Shown here: in pieces, positions 26,944-34,987 of the stretch
Numbering within the stretch: the first letter of the stretch is position 1
Layout of the letters: each line of letters begins with the position of its first letter
Program-made: the position numbers and the translations under genes
DNA from: JBMNFI01 sp050949225
GTDB lineage: Bacteria > Bacillota > Dehalobacteriia > UBA4068
Assembly: GCA_050949225.1 (NCBI GenBank)
Contig: JBMNFI010000001.1
Span: 434,001 to 498,000 of the forward strand
DNA: 64,000 nt
Direction: 5' to 3'
The notes under the pieces: generated by a model
Told to the model about the DNA's origin: nothing
Databases searched by the model: none
The model's input: the letters and a program-made list of their open reading frames with translations, nothing else

Positions 26944-29232
26944 TTATTCATCATCATCCGCATTGGCATTTTCGGTAAAAGACTCGAGGGTCGGATCCTG
27001 ACCGGCAGCTCTTAAAACATCACCGATAGTCACCGCATCATTATCAGTAGCGTACGTTTCTCCAACAGGTTCTTTAACTTTTGGAGCAGCAGTCTCTGCA
27101 GCGGCTTTTTTCACCGGCTTTTCAACCGCTTTTTCTACCTTTTTCTCTACCTTTTCCTCTACTATCTCCGGTTTAGGCAAAGTTGCCTTAATGCTTAAGC
27201 TGATTCGCTTATTTTCCGGGGTAATTGACAAAACCTTAACATCAACAATATCATCAATCGCCAGCATATCTTCAGGTTTTTCCACTCTTTCATGAGCAAA
27301 TTGAGAAATATGAACCAACCCTTCCACTCCCGGCTCAACCTGGAAAAAAGCACCAAAAGGAACTAAACGCATCACCTTAGCGCTGACAATTGTCCCCTCC
27401 GGATATTTTTCAGTTACAGTGGTCCAAGGGTTAGGAATAATTTGTTTAAGACTCAAAGAGATCTTTTCTTTTTCCTTATCAACTGCCAGAACATAAACAT
27501 CAATTTCATCACCTTGACTTAAAATATCAGCAGGACGATCCACACGATACCAGGCCATCTCGGAAACATGTAACAGTCCGTCAACACCGCCAATATCCAC
27601 AAAGGCACCGAAATTTGTCAAACGGCGCACAATCCCTCGCACCACTTGCCCTTCTTCTAAAGCAGCTAATGTTTCTGCCTTTTTCTCTCTGGCTTTTTCT
27701 AAGAGCACAGCTTTAGCGGACAACAATAATTTGTTGGCTGATCTTTCACATTCCAGGATTTTCATGGTCAATTCCTGACCTATATATTCTTTGAGATCCT
27801 CAACATAACCAAGAGAAACCAAAGAAGCGGGGACAAAACCACGCAAACCACCAAGATCTACCAGCAAGCCGCCTTTAACAACTTCCACAACCTTGCCCGT
27901 CATGATCTCATCATCATTTTTAGCGGCCAGCATTTTATCCCACAAAAGCTCTTGGTCGATACGTTTTTTAGAAAGTACGGGATAACCTTCTTTATTTTCA
28001 CGCTTTAAAACCAGAACGTTAATCTCATCACCAACATTAAACTTTTCTAGAATCTCTTCAGACTCTTCTTTAGTCAGTTCGGAAGCCGGTAAAATCCCTT
28101 CAGATTTACCGCCAATATCAACAAGCATTTCATCTTGCTTGACCTGCACGATCACGCCCTGAATTCTGGCACCACGCTTGATTTCTTGTATATCATCCAA
28201 TTGGTAGGCATCCTCCGCTGAGACCTCTTTTTCCTCTGTTTCTTGCGTTTGAGAGGAAAGATCATTTGCCTGCACATCTTCCTGGTGCTGATCCACAGAT
28301 TCATTGTGAGTTTCCGGTGCTTCCTCCTGACTTTCTTCTGGCATTACTTCTTGATCTTCATCAAATAACAACATTCTACAAACTACCTCCTCAATTATCC
28401 AATCTGGTGTAGACGCGCCGGCAGTGATGCCAACTTTTTGCTTACCTTGAAAATCCGCCGACCTAAGCTCGTCGGCAGTTTCCACAAGATAAGCAGGAAT
28501 TCCCAGACCCCGGCACAATTGTGCCAATTTTTTTGTATTGGAGCTTTGTTTGCCGCCTGCGACAACCATAACCTCCATCTTTTTAGCCAAATCAAGAGCA
28601 GCCGTCTGCCGTTGATTGGTTGCTAAACAAATAGTATTTACTACTTTCACATAAGCTAATCTTTCAGTCAGTAATTGCGCAATTTCAGCAAAATCTGCTT
28701 TAATTTGTGTGGTCTGCGCAATCAAGGCCACTCGTTGATCAAGCTCATTTTCGGCGGCTAATTGATCCAAAAAAAGCCCTGCCTGCGCTACATCCTCCAG
28801 CACAGTGATCTGCCCTTCAGCGGCCCAACCCATAACCCCTTTCACTTCAGGGTGATTTTTATCCCCGAAAATCACCAAATGATAGCCATCTTTAACAAAA
28901 TCTGCCGCCAAAAGCTGCGCTTTTTTAACCAAAGGGCAAGTTGCATCAATCGTTTTAAGCCCCAAATCACGAGCTTTTTTAATCACTTGCCGCGGCAAAC
29001 CGTGTGAAGGAATCACCAAATAATCACTATGCCGTCCGGCAGCTAAGTCCTGCAGATCATCAATCACCGTTAAGTAAGTACTTAAACGTGCCACTTCCTG
29101 GGGATTGTTGATCAAGGGACCCAAAGAATACAGCAAACCATAATTTTTTCCGGCGGCTTCCACAATGCCGAGGCTCCTTTTGACACCAAAGCAATAACCG
29201 GCATGCTCTGCCAAAAAAACCTGCAAAGTCAA
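26944..29232 (-). CDS. ispH: IspH fused to a four-repeat S1 RNA-binding protein
   Basis: Residues 1 to about 285 are IspH (LytB), the [4Fe-4S] enzyme that makes IPP and DMAPP from HMBPP in the last MEP step. The cluster cysteines are in HAGYCFGVKR (Cys13), DATCPLVKKA and VVNTICLATNQRQ. An acidic, Gln/Glu-rich linker (about 290-355) joins four S1 motifs, starting near GARIQGVIVQV, GKVVEVVKGGLLVDLGG, VVRGIVRRLTNFGAFVDIGG and VSAKVMRLVPFGAFFQVEPG, and then a Lys/Glu/Ala-rich tail. The S1 part resembles clostridial RpsA. This two-domain fusion is known in Clostridia. The frame is open through the linker, so the fusion is not an assembly artefact. It lies in the cmk-plsC-ispH cluster, 90 bp after plsC. 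Confidence 0.93.
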   Translation of the reverse strand: MTLQVFLAEHAGYCFGVKRSLGIVEAAGKNYGLLYSLGPLINNPQEVARLSTYLTVIDDLQDLAAGRHSDYLVIPSHGLPRQVIKKARDLGLKTIDATCPLVKKAQLLAADFVKDGYHLVIFGDKNHPEVKGVMGWAAEGQITVLEDVAQAGLFLDQLAAENELDQRVALIAQTTQIKADFAEIAQLLTERLAYVKVVNTICLATNQRQTAALDLAKKMEVMVVAGGKQSSNTKKLAQLCRGLGIPAYLVETADELRSADFQGKQKVGITAGASTPDWIIEEVVCRMLLFDEDQEVMPEESQEEAPETHNESVDQHQEDVQANDLSSQTQETEEKEVSAEDAYQLDDIQEIKRGARIQGVIVQVKQDEMLVDIGGKSEGILPASELTKEESEEILEKFNVGDEINVLVLKRENKEGYPVLSKKRIDQELLWDKMLAAKNDDEIMTGKVVEVVKGGLLVDLGGLRGFVPASLVSLGYVEDLKEYIGQELTMKILECERSANKLLLSAKAVLLEKAREKKAETLAALEEGQVVRGIVRRLTNFGAFVDIGGVDGLLHVSEMAWYRVDRPADILSQGDEIDVYVLAVDKEKEKISLSLKQIIPNPWTTVTEKYPEGTIVSAKVMRLVPFGAFFQVEPGVEGLVHISQFAHERVEKPEDMLAIDDIVDVKVLSITPENKRISLSIKATLPKPEIVEEKVEKKVEKAVEKPVKKAAAETAAPKVKEPVGETYATDNDAVTIGDVLRAAGQDPTLESFTENANADDDE

Positions 29233-29322
29233 ACCTCCCTAAATTTTTAGACTTAGATTTCTACTTTCTCTACCCCAGTCAATTTTTCCTGCCATATTAA
29301 GACTAATTTATCGTAATTTTAC

Positions 29323-29940
29323 TTATTTATGTTCCAAACCATGACCTTTCTTTAGTAAAGACAATACTTTTTCATAACAAAGTTGATTATATCTATCTAA
29401 ATCCTCTCGCAAATGCCGTTTATCCACAATCACTTCAAAGGGCTCACCAATCAAAACAAGCACATCCCTTTTCCAAAATTTACCCGTATTATGGGAATTA
29501 ATAATGGCCGTCGGCACAATTTTTACATTATTGCGATAAGCCATGAAAACCGCACCTTCCTCGAACGGCAACAACAACTGCTCAGTTTTATTACGCATCC
29601 CTTCCGGAAAGATCCCCACCGCATGACCCCTTTTCAGGTTATGCGTACTCTCTTTTAAAGCGGACATATCCGCCGCACTTCGCCGCAAAGAAATAGCTCC
29701 ACACAGTTTAAATAAAGCATTCGCAAAAGGGCTTTCATCAAACTCACTTTTATAAAGAAAATGAACCTGCTGCGGAAAAGCGCAGCCAATCAATGCCGGA
29801 TCAGTAAGATTTACGTGATTTGCAATTACTATATAACCCTGATCTTGGGGAATATTTTCTTTACCAACTACTTTCCAACCGGTGATCAATAAAAAAAAAT
29901 TAACGATTAGATAGGCAAAACAGTAAAAAGGCGACATCAT
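29323..29940 (-). CDS. plsC: 1-acyl-sn-glycerol-3-phosphate acyltransferase
   Basis: PlsC acylates lysophosphatidic acid to phosphatidic acid. The NHX4D catalytic motif is NHVNLTDP, followed by the substrate-binding block FPEGMRNK; an N-terminal membrane helix (FYCFAYLIVNFFLLITGW) anchors it. I place the start at ATG 29940 (AGGGAG adjacent; ATG 29937 is an alternative), because the longer GTG at 29967 has no SD and lies inside cmk. It is 205 aa, normal. It follows cmk by 7 bp. Confidence 0.9.
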   Translation of the reverse strand: MMSPFYCFAYLIVNFFLLITGWKVVGKENIPQDQGYIVIANHVNLTDPALIGCAFPQQVHFLYKSEFDESPFANALFKLCGAISLRRSAADMSALKESTHNLKRGHAVGIFPEGMRNKTEQLLLPFEEGAVFMAYRNNVKIVPTAIINSHNTGKFWKRDVLVLIGEPFEVIVDKRHLREDLDRYNQLCYEKVLSLLKKGHGLEHK

Positions 29941-29947
29941 AAGCTCC

Positions 29948-30616
29948 CTAAATGTTTTTTGTTGCACAAGTCAAAATTTGCGCAACAACTTCTTCAATGG
30001 AAAGATTACTGCTATCCACATAAAAGGCATCTTCGGCTTGCCTCAACGGTGCATGAGCCCTTTGCATATCACGCTCATCTCGCCGCTGAATTTCTGCTGC
30101 GGTCTGTCCGGGATCGACAGAAACTCCTTGTTCGGCAAAATCCTCCGTACGACGCTTAGCCCGCTCATCAAGCGAAGCTGTTAAAAAAATCTTGCAATCA
30201 GCCTCAGGTAAAACAGCCGTACCAATATCGCGACCATCCAAGACTACCAAGCCTTGGGACGCCAATTCTCGCTGCTTTTCGGTCAAGGCCTCACGCACTC
30301 CCGAAAGCGCCGAAATGGTACTTGCCGCCTCTCCCACCTTTGGCGCACGAATAGCCTCTGTTATATCCTCACCATTACAGAAAACCCGACAGGTATCAGC
30401 ATCATTTTTCAGCTCCAGCTGCAATTCGTCAGCCAGCTTAGTAAGCCCCTTTTCATCATCAAAGGGAATTTTCCGCTTAATTGCCAGGTAAGCAATGCTG
30501 CGATACATGGCACCTGTATCAATATATAAATATCCCAGCCTTTGTGCCACTATTTTGGCAACAGTGCTTTTGCCGGCACCGGCCGGTCCGTCAATTGCAA
30601 TAATCTTAGCTGTCAT
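29948..30616 (-). CDS. cmk: cytidylate kinase
   Basis: Cmk phosphorylates CMP and dCMP for nucleotide salvage and lipid CDP precursors. The 222-aa product has the P-loop GPAGAGKST at 10-18, the CMP-binding stretch YIDTGAMYRSIAYLA, DGRDIGTAVLPEADCKIFLT, and the lid region RRDERDMQRAHAPLRQAEDA. The cmk-plsC-ispH/S1 order is frequent in Firmicutes. Confidence 0.95.
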   Translation of the reverse strand: MTAKIIAIDGPAGAGKSTVAKIVAQRLGYLYIDTGAMYRSIAYLAIKRKIPFDDEKGLTKLADELQLELKNDADTCRVFCNGEDITEAIRAPKVGEAASTISALSGVREALTEKQRELASQGLVVLDGRDIGTAVLPEADCKIFLTASLDERAKRRTEDFAEQGVSVDPGQTAAEIQRRDERDMQRAHAPLRQAEDAFYVDSSNLSIEEVVAQILTCATKNI

Positions 30617-30679
30617 AAATCCTCCGTAACTTTGTAGCTAAATTATATTATATCAAGTAAGCACACTAAAGACAATCTT

Positions 30680-31150
30680 TTATTTAAAATGGACTATCCC
30701 CACTTCTGATATATCGTTATTGATGATAAGTTGTGAATTTAAACTGCCTTGATCAAGATTTGCCGACATCTGTTCAATCTTAAAAAGTAAATCTGTTTGA
30801 TAATCCCTGGCATCAATCTCCAACTTGTCCCCTTCATACACCCGCACATACAAACGCCCCTCGGAAAAATCACCGCTCATCGTACCATTGATAAAAAGTT
30901 TTGCCTTGGGCACACTAACTTCGTCTTTTGTAGTAAAAACAATGGTGGCAAAAAGCCCTTTTTCAGCTTGACTGACCTTTTTGACAGAGGCAAGCTCCTC
31001 TCCTCTTTCTGTGACTGCCAAAGGCAAAGAATAATTATAATAGGGTGCAGCCTGAGCCAGAACCAATAGAGCTAATAAAACAAAGATCATAATTGACATC
31101 ACAACTGTACCACATTGTAAAATTTTTAAATAATATTTATAGTTTTTCAT
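30680..31150 (-). CDS. membrane-anchored protein of unknown function
   Basis: A 156-aa product with a single N-terminal membrane helix at about 14-36 (GTVVMSIMIFVLLALLVLAQ) and a soluble, probably extracytoplasmic beta-rich domain (LFATIVFTTKDEVSVPKAKL, GRLYVRVYEGDKLEIDARD). It has no motif I recognise. It precedes cmk by 63 bp on the same strand and may be the first gene of that transcript. The composition matches its neighbours, so it is native. Confidence 0.65.
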   Translation of the reverse strand: MKNYKYYLKILQCGTVVMSIMIFVLLALLVLAQAAPYYNYSLPLAVTERGEELASVKKVSQAEKGLFATIVFTTKDEVSVPKAKLFINGTMSGDFSEGRLYVRVYEGDKLEIDARDYQTDLLFKIEQMSANLDQGSLNSQLIINNDISEVGIVHFK

Positions 31151-31387
31151 ATGCTTAGTGTGGCAAAAAAAATCTAAGATATGCAGAATATCTTATCTGC
31201 TCCTTTCATCTTGACAAAATTAACAACAAGCTTAACAAAATGAGACAGGCTGATATTTTCCCCGACAGCACTTTTGTTTCTTATTCCCTACCAAATATCG
31301 AAATTAATCTACTATAAATTGTCCTTTCCTCCCCTTTAGATTTGCAAAAAGACCTGTTTTCAAGCTGGATAAAATTTTATTATAGTC

Positions 31388-31416
31388 TTGTAAGGATATG
31401 ATTCGTGTGCTATAAT
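31388..31416 (+). promoter_or_regulatory. sigma-A type promoter
   Basis: TTGTAA (31388-31393) and TATAAT (31411-31416) are 17 bp apart and lie about 50 bp upstream of the gene at 31468. This is the first plus-strand transcription unit in the window. Confidence 0.65.
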
Positions 31417-31467
31417 TACTTGTAGTAGAACTGTTGTTTACTAAATATATAAAGTGAGGTATCGCTT

Positions 31468-31815
31468 ATGAATAACCAAGAAAATTCAAACGATAAGATA
31501 AAAAATGAAACCCCTACACCAGTAGAAACAACTAGTGCCAGCCAGGGAGGCAACCCTAACCAGCAAAACCAACCAATAGCAGCTTTAGTTTTAGGTATTT
31601 TAGCAGTTGTTTTTGCTGTTATCCCTGTTACCACTATTATAGGTGTTATTTTAGGTATCATTGGCCTTGTGCTCAGCCGTAAAGCTAATAAAGTGAATAA
31701 AACGTCTATGGGCACACTCGCATTTGTCTTATCCTTAATCGGTCTTGTTTTAGGTGTTATCTTTTTCATTATCGCTATTATTGCTTTAGGTGCAGTTATG
31801 CTGAGTGTTTTATAA
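31468..31815 (+). CDS. small DUF4190-like membrane protein
   Basis: A 115-aa product with a 35-residue low-complexity, Asn/Gln/Pro-rich cytoplasmic start (NNQENSNDKIKNETPTPV). Two adjacent membrane hairpin helices follow: IAALVLGILAVVFAVIPVTT with IIGVILGIIGLVL, and LAFVLSLIGLVLGVIFFIIA. The repeated LGI(I/L)xxV(L/I) pattern is typical of DUF4190/DUF4870-like small proteins, whose function is unknown. It has its own promoter, a GTGAGGT SD and a strong terminator, so it is a monocistron. The minus-strand ORF over it is a shadow. Confidence 0.7.
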   Translation: MNNQENSNDKIKNETPTPVETTSASQGGNPNQQNQPIAALVLGILAVVFAVIPVTTIIGVILGIIGLVLSRKANKVNKTSMGTLAFVLSLIGLVLGVIFFIIAIIALGAVMLSVL

Positions 31816-31836
31816 AATAAAAATACAAACATGCTT

Positions 31837-31866
31837 AAAAAAGAGAGCAACTTTGCTCTCTTTTTT
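31837..31866. terminator. bidirectional terminator
   Basis: Perfect arms AAAAAAGAGAGCA/TGCTCTCTTTTTT around a 4-nt loop, just after the DUF4190-like gene. Confidence 0.85.
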
Positions 31867-32081
31867 ATTTGCTCATTTTTACTATTTACTTGTTTTTCCT
31901 ACTTTTCATAGCTAATAATATCAGTTTTTACCTTAGAAATCACTTCAAAAGAAATCTTATTTGTTGCTGGATGATGCACTGTATTTTTGCGGGAATTATA
32001 AATTCCTCCATTTTTTATCTTTTGAAATTCTCTATGTACAAAATACAAGTCCCTTCTCCCATACATCAGCAATTGAAGTAT

Positions 32082-32437
32082 CTATTCCTTTTTGACAGAT
32101 AGCTTTGAGACTTTAAAATCCGCACGGCAAAACACATTAAAACCCGATAATTTCTCTGCATTAATAATAAAAACATCGTCAAGCCCTTTGACAACGGACA
32201 TAAAACGAATTATATAACCAACCGACAACCCCATTAAGCTTGGATACATATTTCCCTCCGGATTCAAGGCATTTGCACTGCCCCCTATCTGCGTGACACT
32301 ACATTCCTTTGGTTTAATATAGCCACTTCTTGGTAGCTGCATTTTTTTGATTCTTTGAGTAACCGAACAATCGGTTTTCTTTTTGCTAATACCCCCATTA
32401 ATTCTTTAAAATTTGCTATTTTGTTTTCTCCTTTCAT
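32082..32437 (-). pseudogene. frameshifted gene of unknown family
   Basis: Two readable frames join at a run of seven A (minus strand, 32342-32348). The upstream piece starts at ATG 32437 (MKGENKIANFKELMGVLAKR... to KESKK) and would continue in the frame at 32342 (MQLPRSGYIKPKECSVTQIG...) if the run had eight A. Joined, it is about 118 residues with a conserved-looking stretch (GNMYPSLMGLSVGYIIRFMS). I do not recognise the family. It is probably an N-terminal fragment of a larger protein as well as frameshifted. It lies in the decayed zone next to the island. Confidence 0.45.
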
Positions 32438-32534
32438 AAATCTAGCCTTGTTTTCGTGACTTTTGACTTTGTTTTATTTATTTGAGAAAATCTTCCGTAA
32501 AAACCGACCTATACTTTAAAGCGCATTAAAAAAA

Positions 32535-32558
32535 TAACGCCAGCAGATGCTGGCGTTA
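32535..32558 (-). terminator. terminator next to a decayed tRNA-Pro
   Basis: Perfect 10-bp arms TAACGCCAGC/GCTGGCGTTA with a 4-nt loop, followed on the minus strand by a seven-T run. It is placed relative to the tRNA remnant exactly as the functional tRNA-Pro terminator is. Confidence 0.75.
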
Positions 32559-32564
32559 TAATGC

Positions 32565-32625
32565 TCGGAACGATGAGAGTCGACCTTGCGACCTCTACCA
32601 CCCCAAGTTAACATCATATCGAGTA
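32565..32625 (-). pseudogene. degenerate tRNA-Pro (3' half)
   Basis: On the minus strand the anticodon loop TTGGGGT, the 3' anticodon stem GGTAGAGGTCGCAAG and much of the T arm and acceptor 3' strand match the tRNA-Pro at 4258. The 5' acceptor strand and D arm are unrecognisable, the anticodon stem is broken, and there is no CCA. It cannot fold as a tRNA. It is a remnant, either of a duplicated tRNA-Pro or of an attachment site. Confidence 0.7.
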
Positions 32626-32678
32626 TAATAAGTTTTTTTAGTGTCAGTATTTCCTTAGTATTTATTCCCCGAAGCAAC

Positions 32679-32720
32679 AAAAAAGAGAGGGCCTATATAG
32701 TGTTATGCCCCCCCTTTTTT
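32679..32720 (-). terminator. probable terminator of the lipoprotein gene
   Basis: AAAAAAGAGAGGGC pairs with GCCCCCCCTTTTTT with two A/C mismatches, 13 bp beyond the stop at 32733. Confidence 0.5.
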
Positions 32721-32732
32721 CATTTCTAAATA

Positions 32733-32996
32733 TTATTGCCATTCATCTAAATTAACAGCATTAATGATATTTGTCACATCCGCTTGATCAGTGATCACAA
32801 CCTCCTGTTCTCGATCACCATATCTCCACATAGTAATCTTGCAGGTCTTGAAACTGTAGCCGGCTGCTAAAGAATGAGAACCAGTATTACCTTCGTTTGG
32901 TAGCGGGTCATTATTATTGCTACACCCTCCTAAAATTAGCGCCATCGCTAGCCCTACTATCAAGACCAAACACAGCCAAAAATGTCTTTTTTTCAT
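32733..32996 (-). CDS. small lipoprotein of unknown function
   Basis: Starting at ATG 32996 the 87-aa product is a lipoprotein precursor: MKKRHFW, a hydrophobic stretch, and lipobox LGGC, with mature N-terminus CSNNNDPLPNEG. The mature part (about 60 residues) contains KTCKITMWRYGDREQEVVIT and ends abruptly, so it may be a truncated copy of a longer lipoprotein. The ORF can be extended to 33026, but a charged start before the signal peptide is unlikely. The SD is weak. It lies next to a broken gene for another secreted protein. Confidence 0.6.
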   Translation of the reverse strand: MKKRHFWLCLVLIVGLAMALILGGCSNNNDPLPNEGNTGSHSLAAGYSFKTCKITMWRYGDREQEVVITDQADVTNIINAVNLDEWQ

Positions 32997-33054
32997 CACC
33001 TGCTCTTTGCCCCTTTCCTGCTGCAAATATTACACCCTACCCCAATAATTCTGA

Positions 33055-33654
33055 TCACCCACAAATTTCAGAGGCAAGTATAAAGTAGTCAACTGTCTCT
33101 TCCGTCGATTTCACCAACTCATATCTATCACTAAATCCAAGCATGGCCAAAACCTTTTCTCCGGTGGCCAAATATTGTTCTTCAGTAGTGTCCCATTTTT
33201 CTTCATCGGCAGCAATCACGTCATCACCGGAATTAAAGATAGCAAAAACCTGATTGTTCTCATCCAGACAAAAAAACTGCTCTTAATCAATGATATATTG
33301 GGTATATATCTTACCTGTAAAATTCAGCACATCTTTTTTGACTTCTGCTCTTTTTACTTTATCCACTGCTACCCCTAAAGCTCGCAAATCTGCTTGTTGT
33401 TTTTCTGACAGAATAGAAGCGTCTATTGTATCAACATTATAACTTTATAACTCTCCATGAGAATGTCGTCAATGCCAATTTCGTTCTCAGTCTCCATCAT
33501 AGCCACCTCTTCATCAGAAATAGGCTGCTTGTAACACACTTGTAACATCTTTACCAACACTTTGTTCATCAGTGGCACCAGCATTGAGAGCCGGAACCAT
33601 CACCAAAACCGCTAACAATGCTAAAACAACAATACCTAAAAACTTCTTTTTCAT
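33055..33654 (-). pseudogene. broken gene for a secreted protein of unknown family
   Basis: ATG 33654 opens a clean signal peptide (MKKKFLGIVVLALLAVLVMV, then PALNAGA). The frame closes after about 46 codons, but the following bases code sensibly in shifted frames: ISDEEVAMMETENEIGIDD, then DTIDASILSEKQQADLRALG and VKKDVLNFTGKIYTQYIID, then a stop, then ENNQVFAIFNSGDDVIAADE and VDYFILASEICG to a stop at 33055. At least two frameshifts and one nonsense codon are needed, so it is not a sequencing slip. The intact product would be about 200 aa. I do not know the family. Confidence 0.65.
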
Positions 33655-33660
33655 AAATAA

Positions 33661-33946
33661 TAATCCCTGTTATAATATATTTTTATTGAAAATTATGCCT
33701 CGTCGAGATGTCTTTTGATAACAATCATCTTACAAACCTAGAAATCAGCTCCTTTTTCTAAAAGTTGTTTACAAGTGCATAAAAAAATCACAAGATGCTT
33801 TTCTCTCCCGCATAATGTACAAATTATATACATTTATATATATCCATAACATAAATTACTTTTTATGGCAATAATAATTCTCTGCTGTTTTTGCCTGTTT
33901 TTAGTCGTTTTTTGGCAGCAAAATAAGTCAGCAAATCAAACAAAAA
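33661..33946. other. AT-rich intergenic DNA, nothing identified
   Basis: Very AT-rich (for example around 33820-33860) with no ORF, repeat or clear promoter. Confidence 0.5.
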
Positions 33947-33983
33947 CCCTCTCTAATGCCAGCTTACAAGGCATTAAAGAGGG
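33947..33983. terminator. second copy of the tRNA-Pro terminator
   Basis: Arms CCCTCTCTAATGCC/GGCATTAAAGAGGG copy the hairpin at 4211-4247 with few changes, and the similarity continues to a TTGG at the point where the tRNA CCA end would lie (33992-33995). No functional tRNA follows. Confidence 0.7.
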
Positions 33984-34037
33984 TCTTTCTACTTGGCAAA
34001 GTAACTAACTATTGATAAAATGCACCGCTCAAATCAA

Positions 34038-34100
34038 ATCGTTAAAAGATGCACCGCTTTTGCACACCCCTAATTTTGGAGCGGTGCGTCTTTTAACGAT
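34038..34100. repeat. 21-bp inverted repeat inside a tRNA-Pro-like scar
   Basis: The left arm is 34038-34058 (ATCGTTAAAAGATGCACCGCT) less one base at the end in the mirror; the right arm is 34080-34100, with a single mismatch over 21 bp and a 21-bp loop. A third TGCACCGCT lies at 34021-34029. Just beyond, 34103-34119 reads CAAGACTTG then TACCACCC, two adjoining pieces of the tRNA-Pro sequence with 13 bp missing between them. Confidence 0.6.
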
Positions 34101-34205
34101 TTCAAGACTTGTACCACCCTCGACTTTAATTATTAAGAAAGAACCAGTAAAAGGTTAGTCATCGTTCTTTCTTATGCCGTTATGTGCATTTATTACCAGC
34201 TGTAA

Positions 34206-34246
34206 AAACACGTTTGTTGTAATTTTCAAACTCGTAAAACGTGTTT
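34206..34246 (-). terminator. terminator of the defence-like operon
   Basis: AAACACGTTT (34206-34215) and AAACGTGTTT (34237-34246) are exact inverted arms, with a five-T run following on the minus strand, starting 4 bp after the last stop. A second inverted repeat AAGAAAGAAC/GTTCTTTCTT follows at 34135-34173. Confidence 0.7.
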
Positions 34247-34249
34247 AAG

Positions 34250-34987
34250 TTAACGCATGTCCAATTGTGGCATCATTTGAATAATTTTGCCATCGAGTGC
34301 TTTGCCGTTAGCTTTCTTATTACGCTTGACTCCGTCTGAACCCCAAGTGCCCCACTGTTTGAAGAAGAATGCTGCACCTTGTTCTTCTGCTTGTTGTAAT
34401 ATTGAACGAACCCATTCTGGTTTCATAGGTCGTGCTTGTGCGCCGCTTTCTCCGCCAACAATAACCCAATCAATACCCGCAAGGTCGAGTTCGCCTATAT
34501 CTTCTACCAAAGGCTCACATGAAAGGAATCGAACGGAGGCTTGCAAAGGACGGAGCGATTCGATGCGATGTTTAACCGACGACGATTCTACTGTTACTCC
34601 GAGCCACACATTTTTGGGGATATCAGTCCGCGTAAAATACTCAGCCATTCGTTCTGCACGTTTTGTAAGGATTTGATAACGATGACGTGGTGTTTGCCTT
34701 ATCGTATTCATAACACTATCAATAAAATCGAGTGGCACTTCATCGTGAAAAAGGTCGGCCATTGAACAAACAAATATGGTATGGGGCTGTTTCCACTTAA
34801 TGGGTTCGTATAACGAAGCCTCATGCATTGTCGGCATAAATCCGTTAGCATACTTTGCAACGCCCATGGCTCGAAGCCTGTTTGCCATTGTTTCCGCATA
34901 GCAATGAGCGCATCCAGTTGAAAGCTTTGTGCAGCCCGTTACTGGATTCCACGTCCTGTCAGTCCATTCTATCTTAGTGGTTCTCAT
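34250..34987 (-). CDS. DUF5131 (phage Gp37/Gp68, three-Cys-motif) protein
   Basis: The 245-aa protein opens with the family signature IEWTDRTWNPVTGC; Cys19, Cys26 and Cys29 form a CX6CX2C cluster in GCTKLSTGCAHCYAE. The family (PF07505) has a three-Cys motif likened to radical-SAM iron-sulfur binding, but no reaction is known to me. Later conserved blocks are FVCSMADLFHDEVPLDFID, RHRYQILTKRAERM and VIVGGESGAQARPM. It is last in the operon and overlaps tcmP by 4 bp (ATGA); the two families regularly occur as a pair. I infer that it modifies nucleic acid or a nucleotide, or acts as a sensor, with TcmP. Confidence 0.87.
   Translation of the reverse strand: MRTTKIEWTDRTWNPVTGCTKLSTGCAHCYAETMANRLRAMGVAKYANGFMPTMHEASLYEPIKWKQPHTIFVCSMADLFHDEVPLDFIDSVMNTIRQTPRHRYQILTKRAERMAEYFTRTDIPKNVWLGVTVESSSVKHRIESLRPLQASVRFLSCEPLVEDIGELDLAGIDWVIVGGESGAQARPMKPEWVRSILQQAEEQGAAFFFKQWGTWGSDGVKRNKKANGKALDGKIIQMMPQLDMR

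Noticed and set aside
31416..31850. Minus-strand ORF over the DUF4190-like gene
   Set aside because: It has no Shine-Dalgarno or promoter and mirrors the repetitive membrane codons of the real plus-strand gene.
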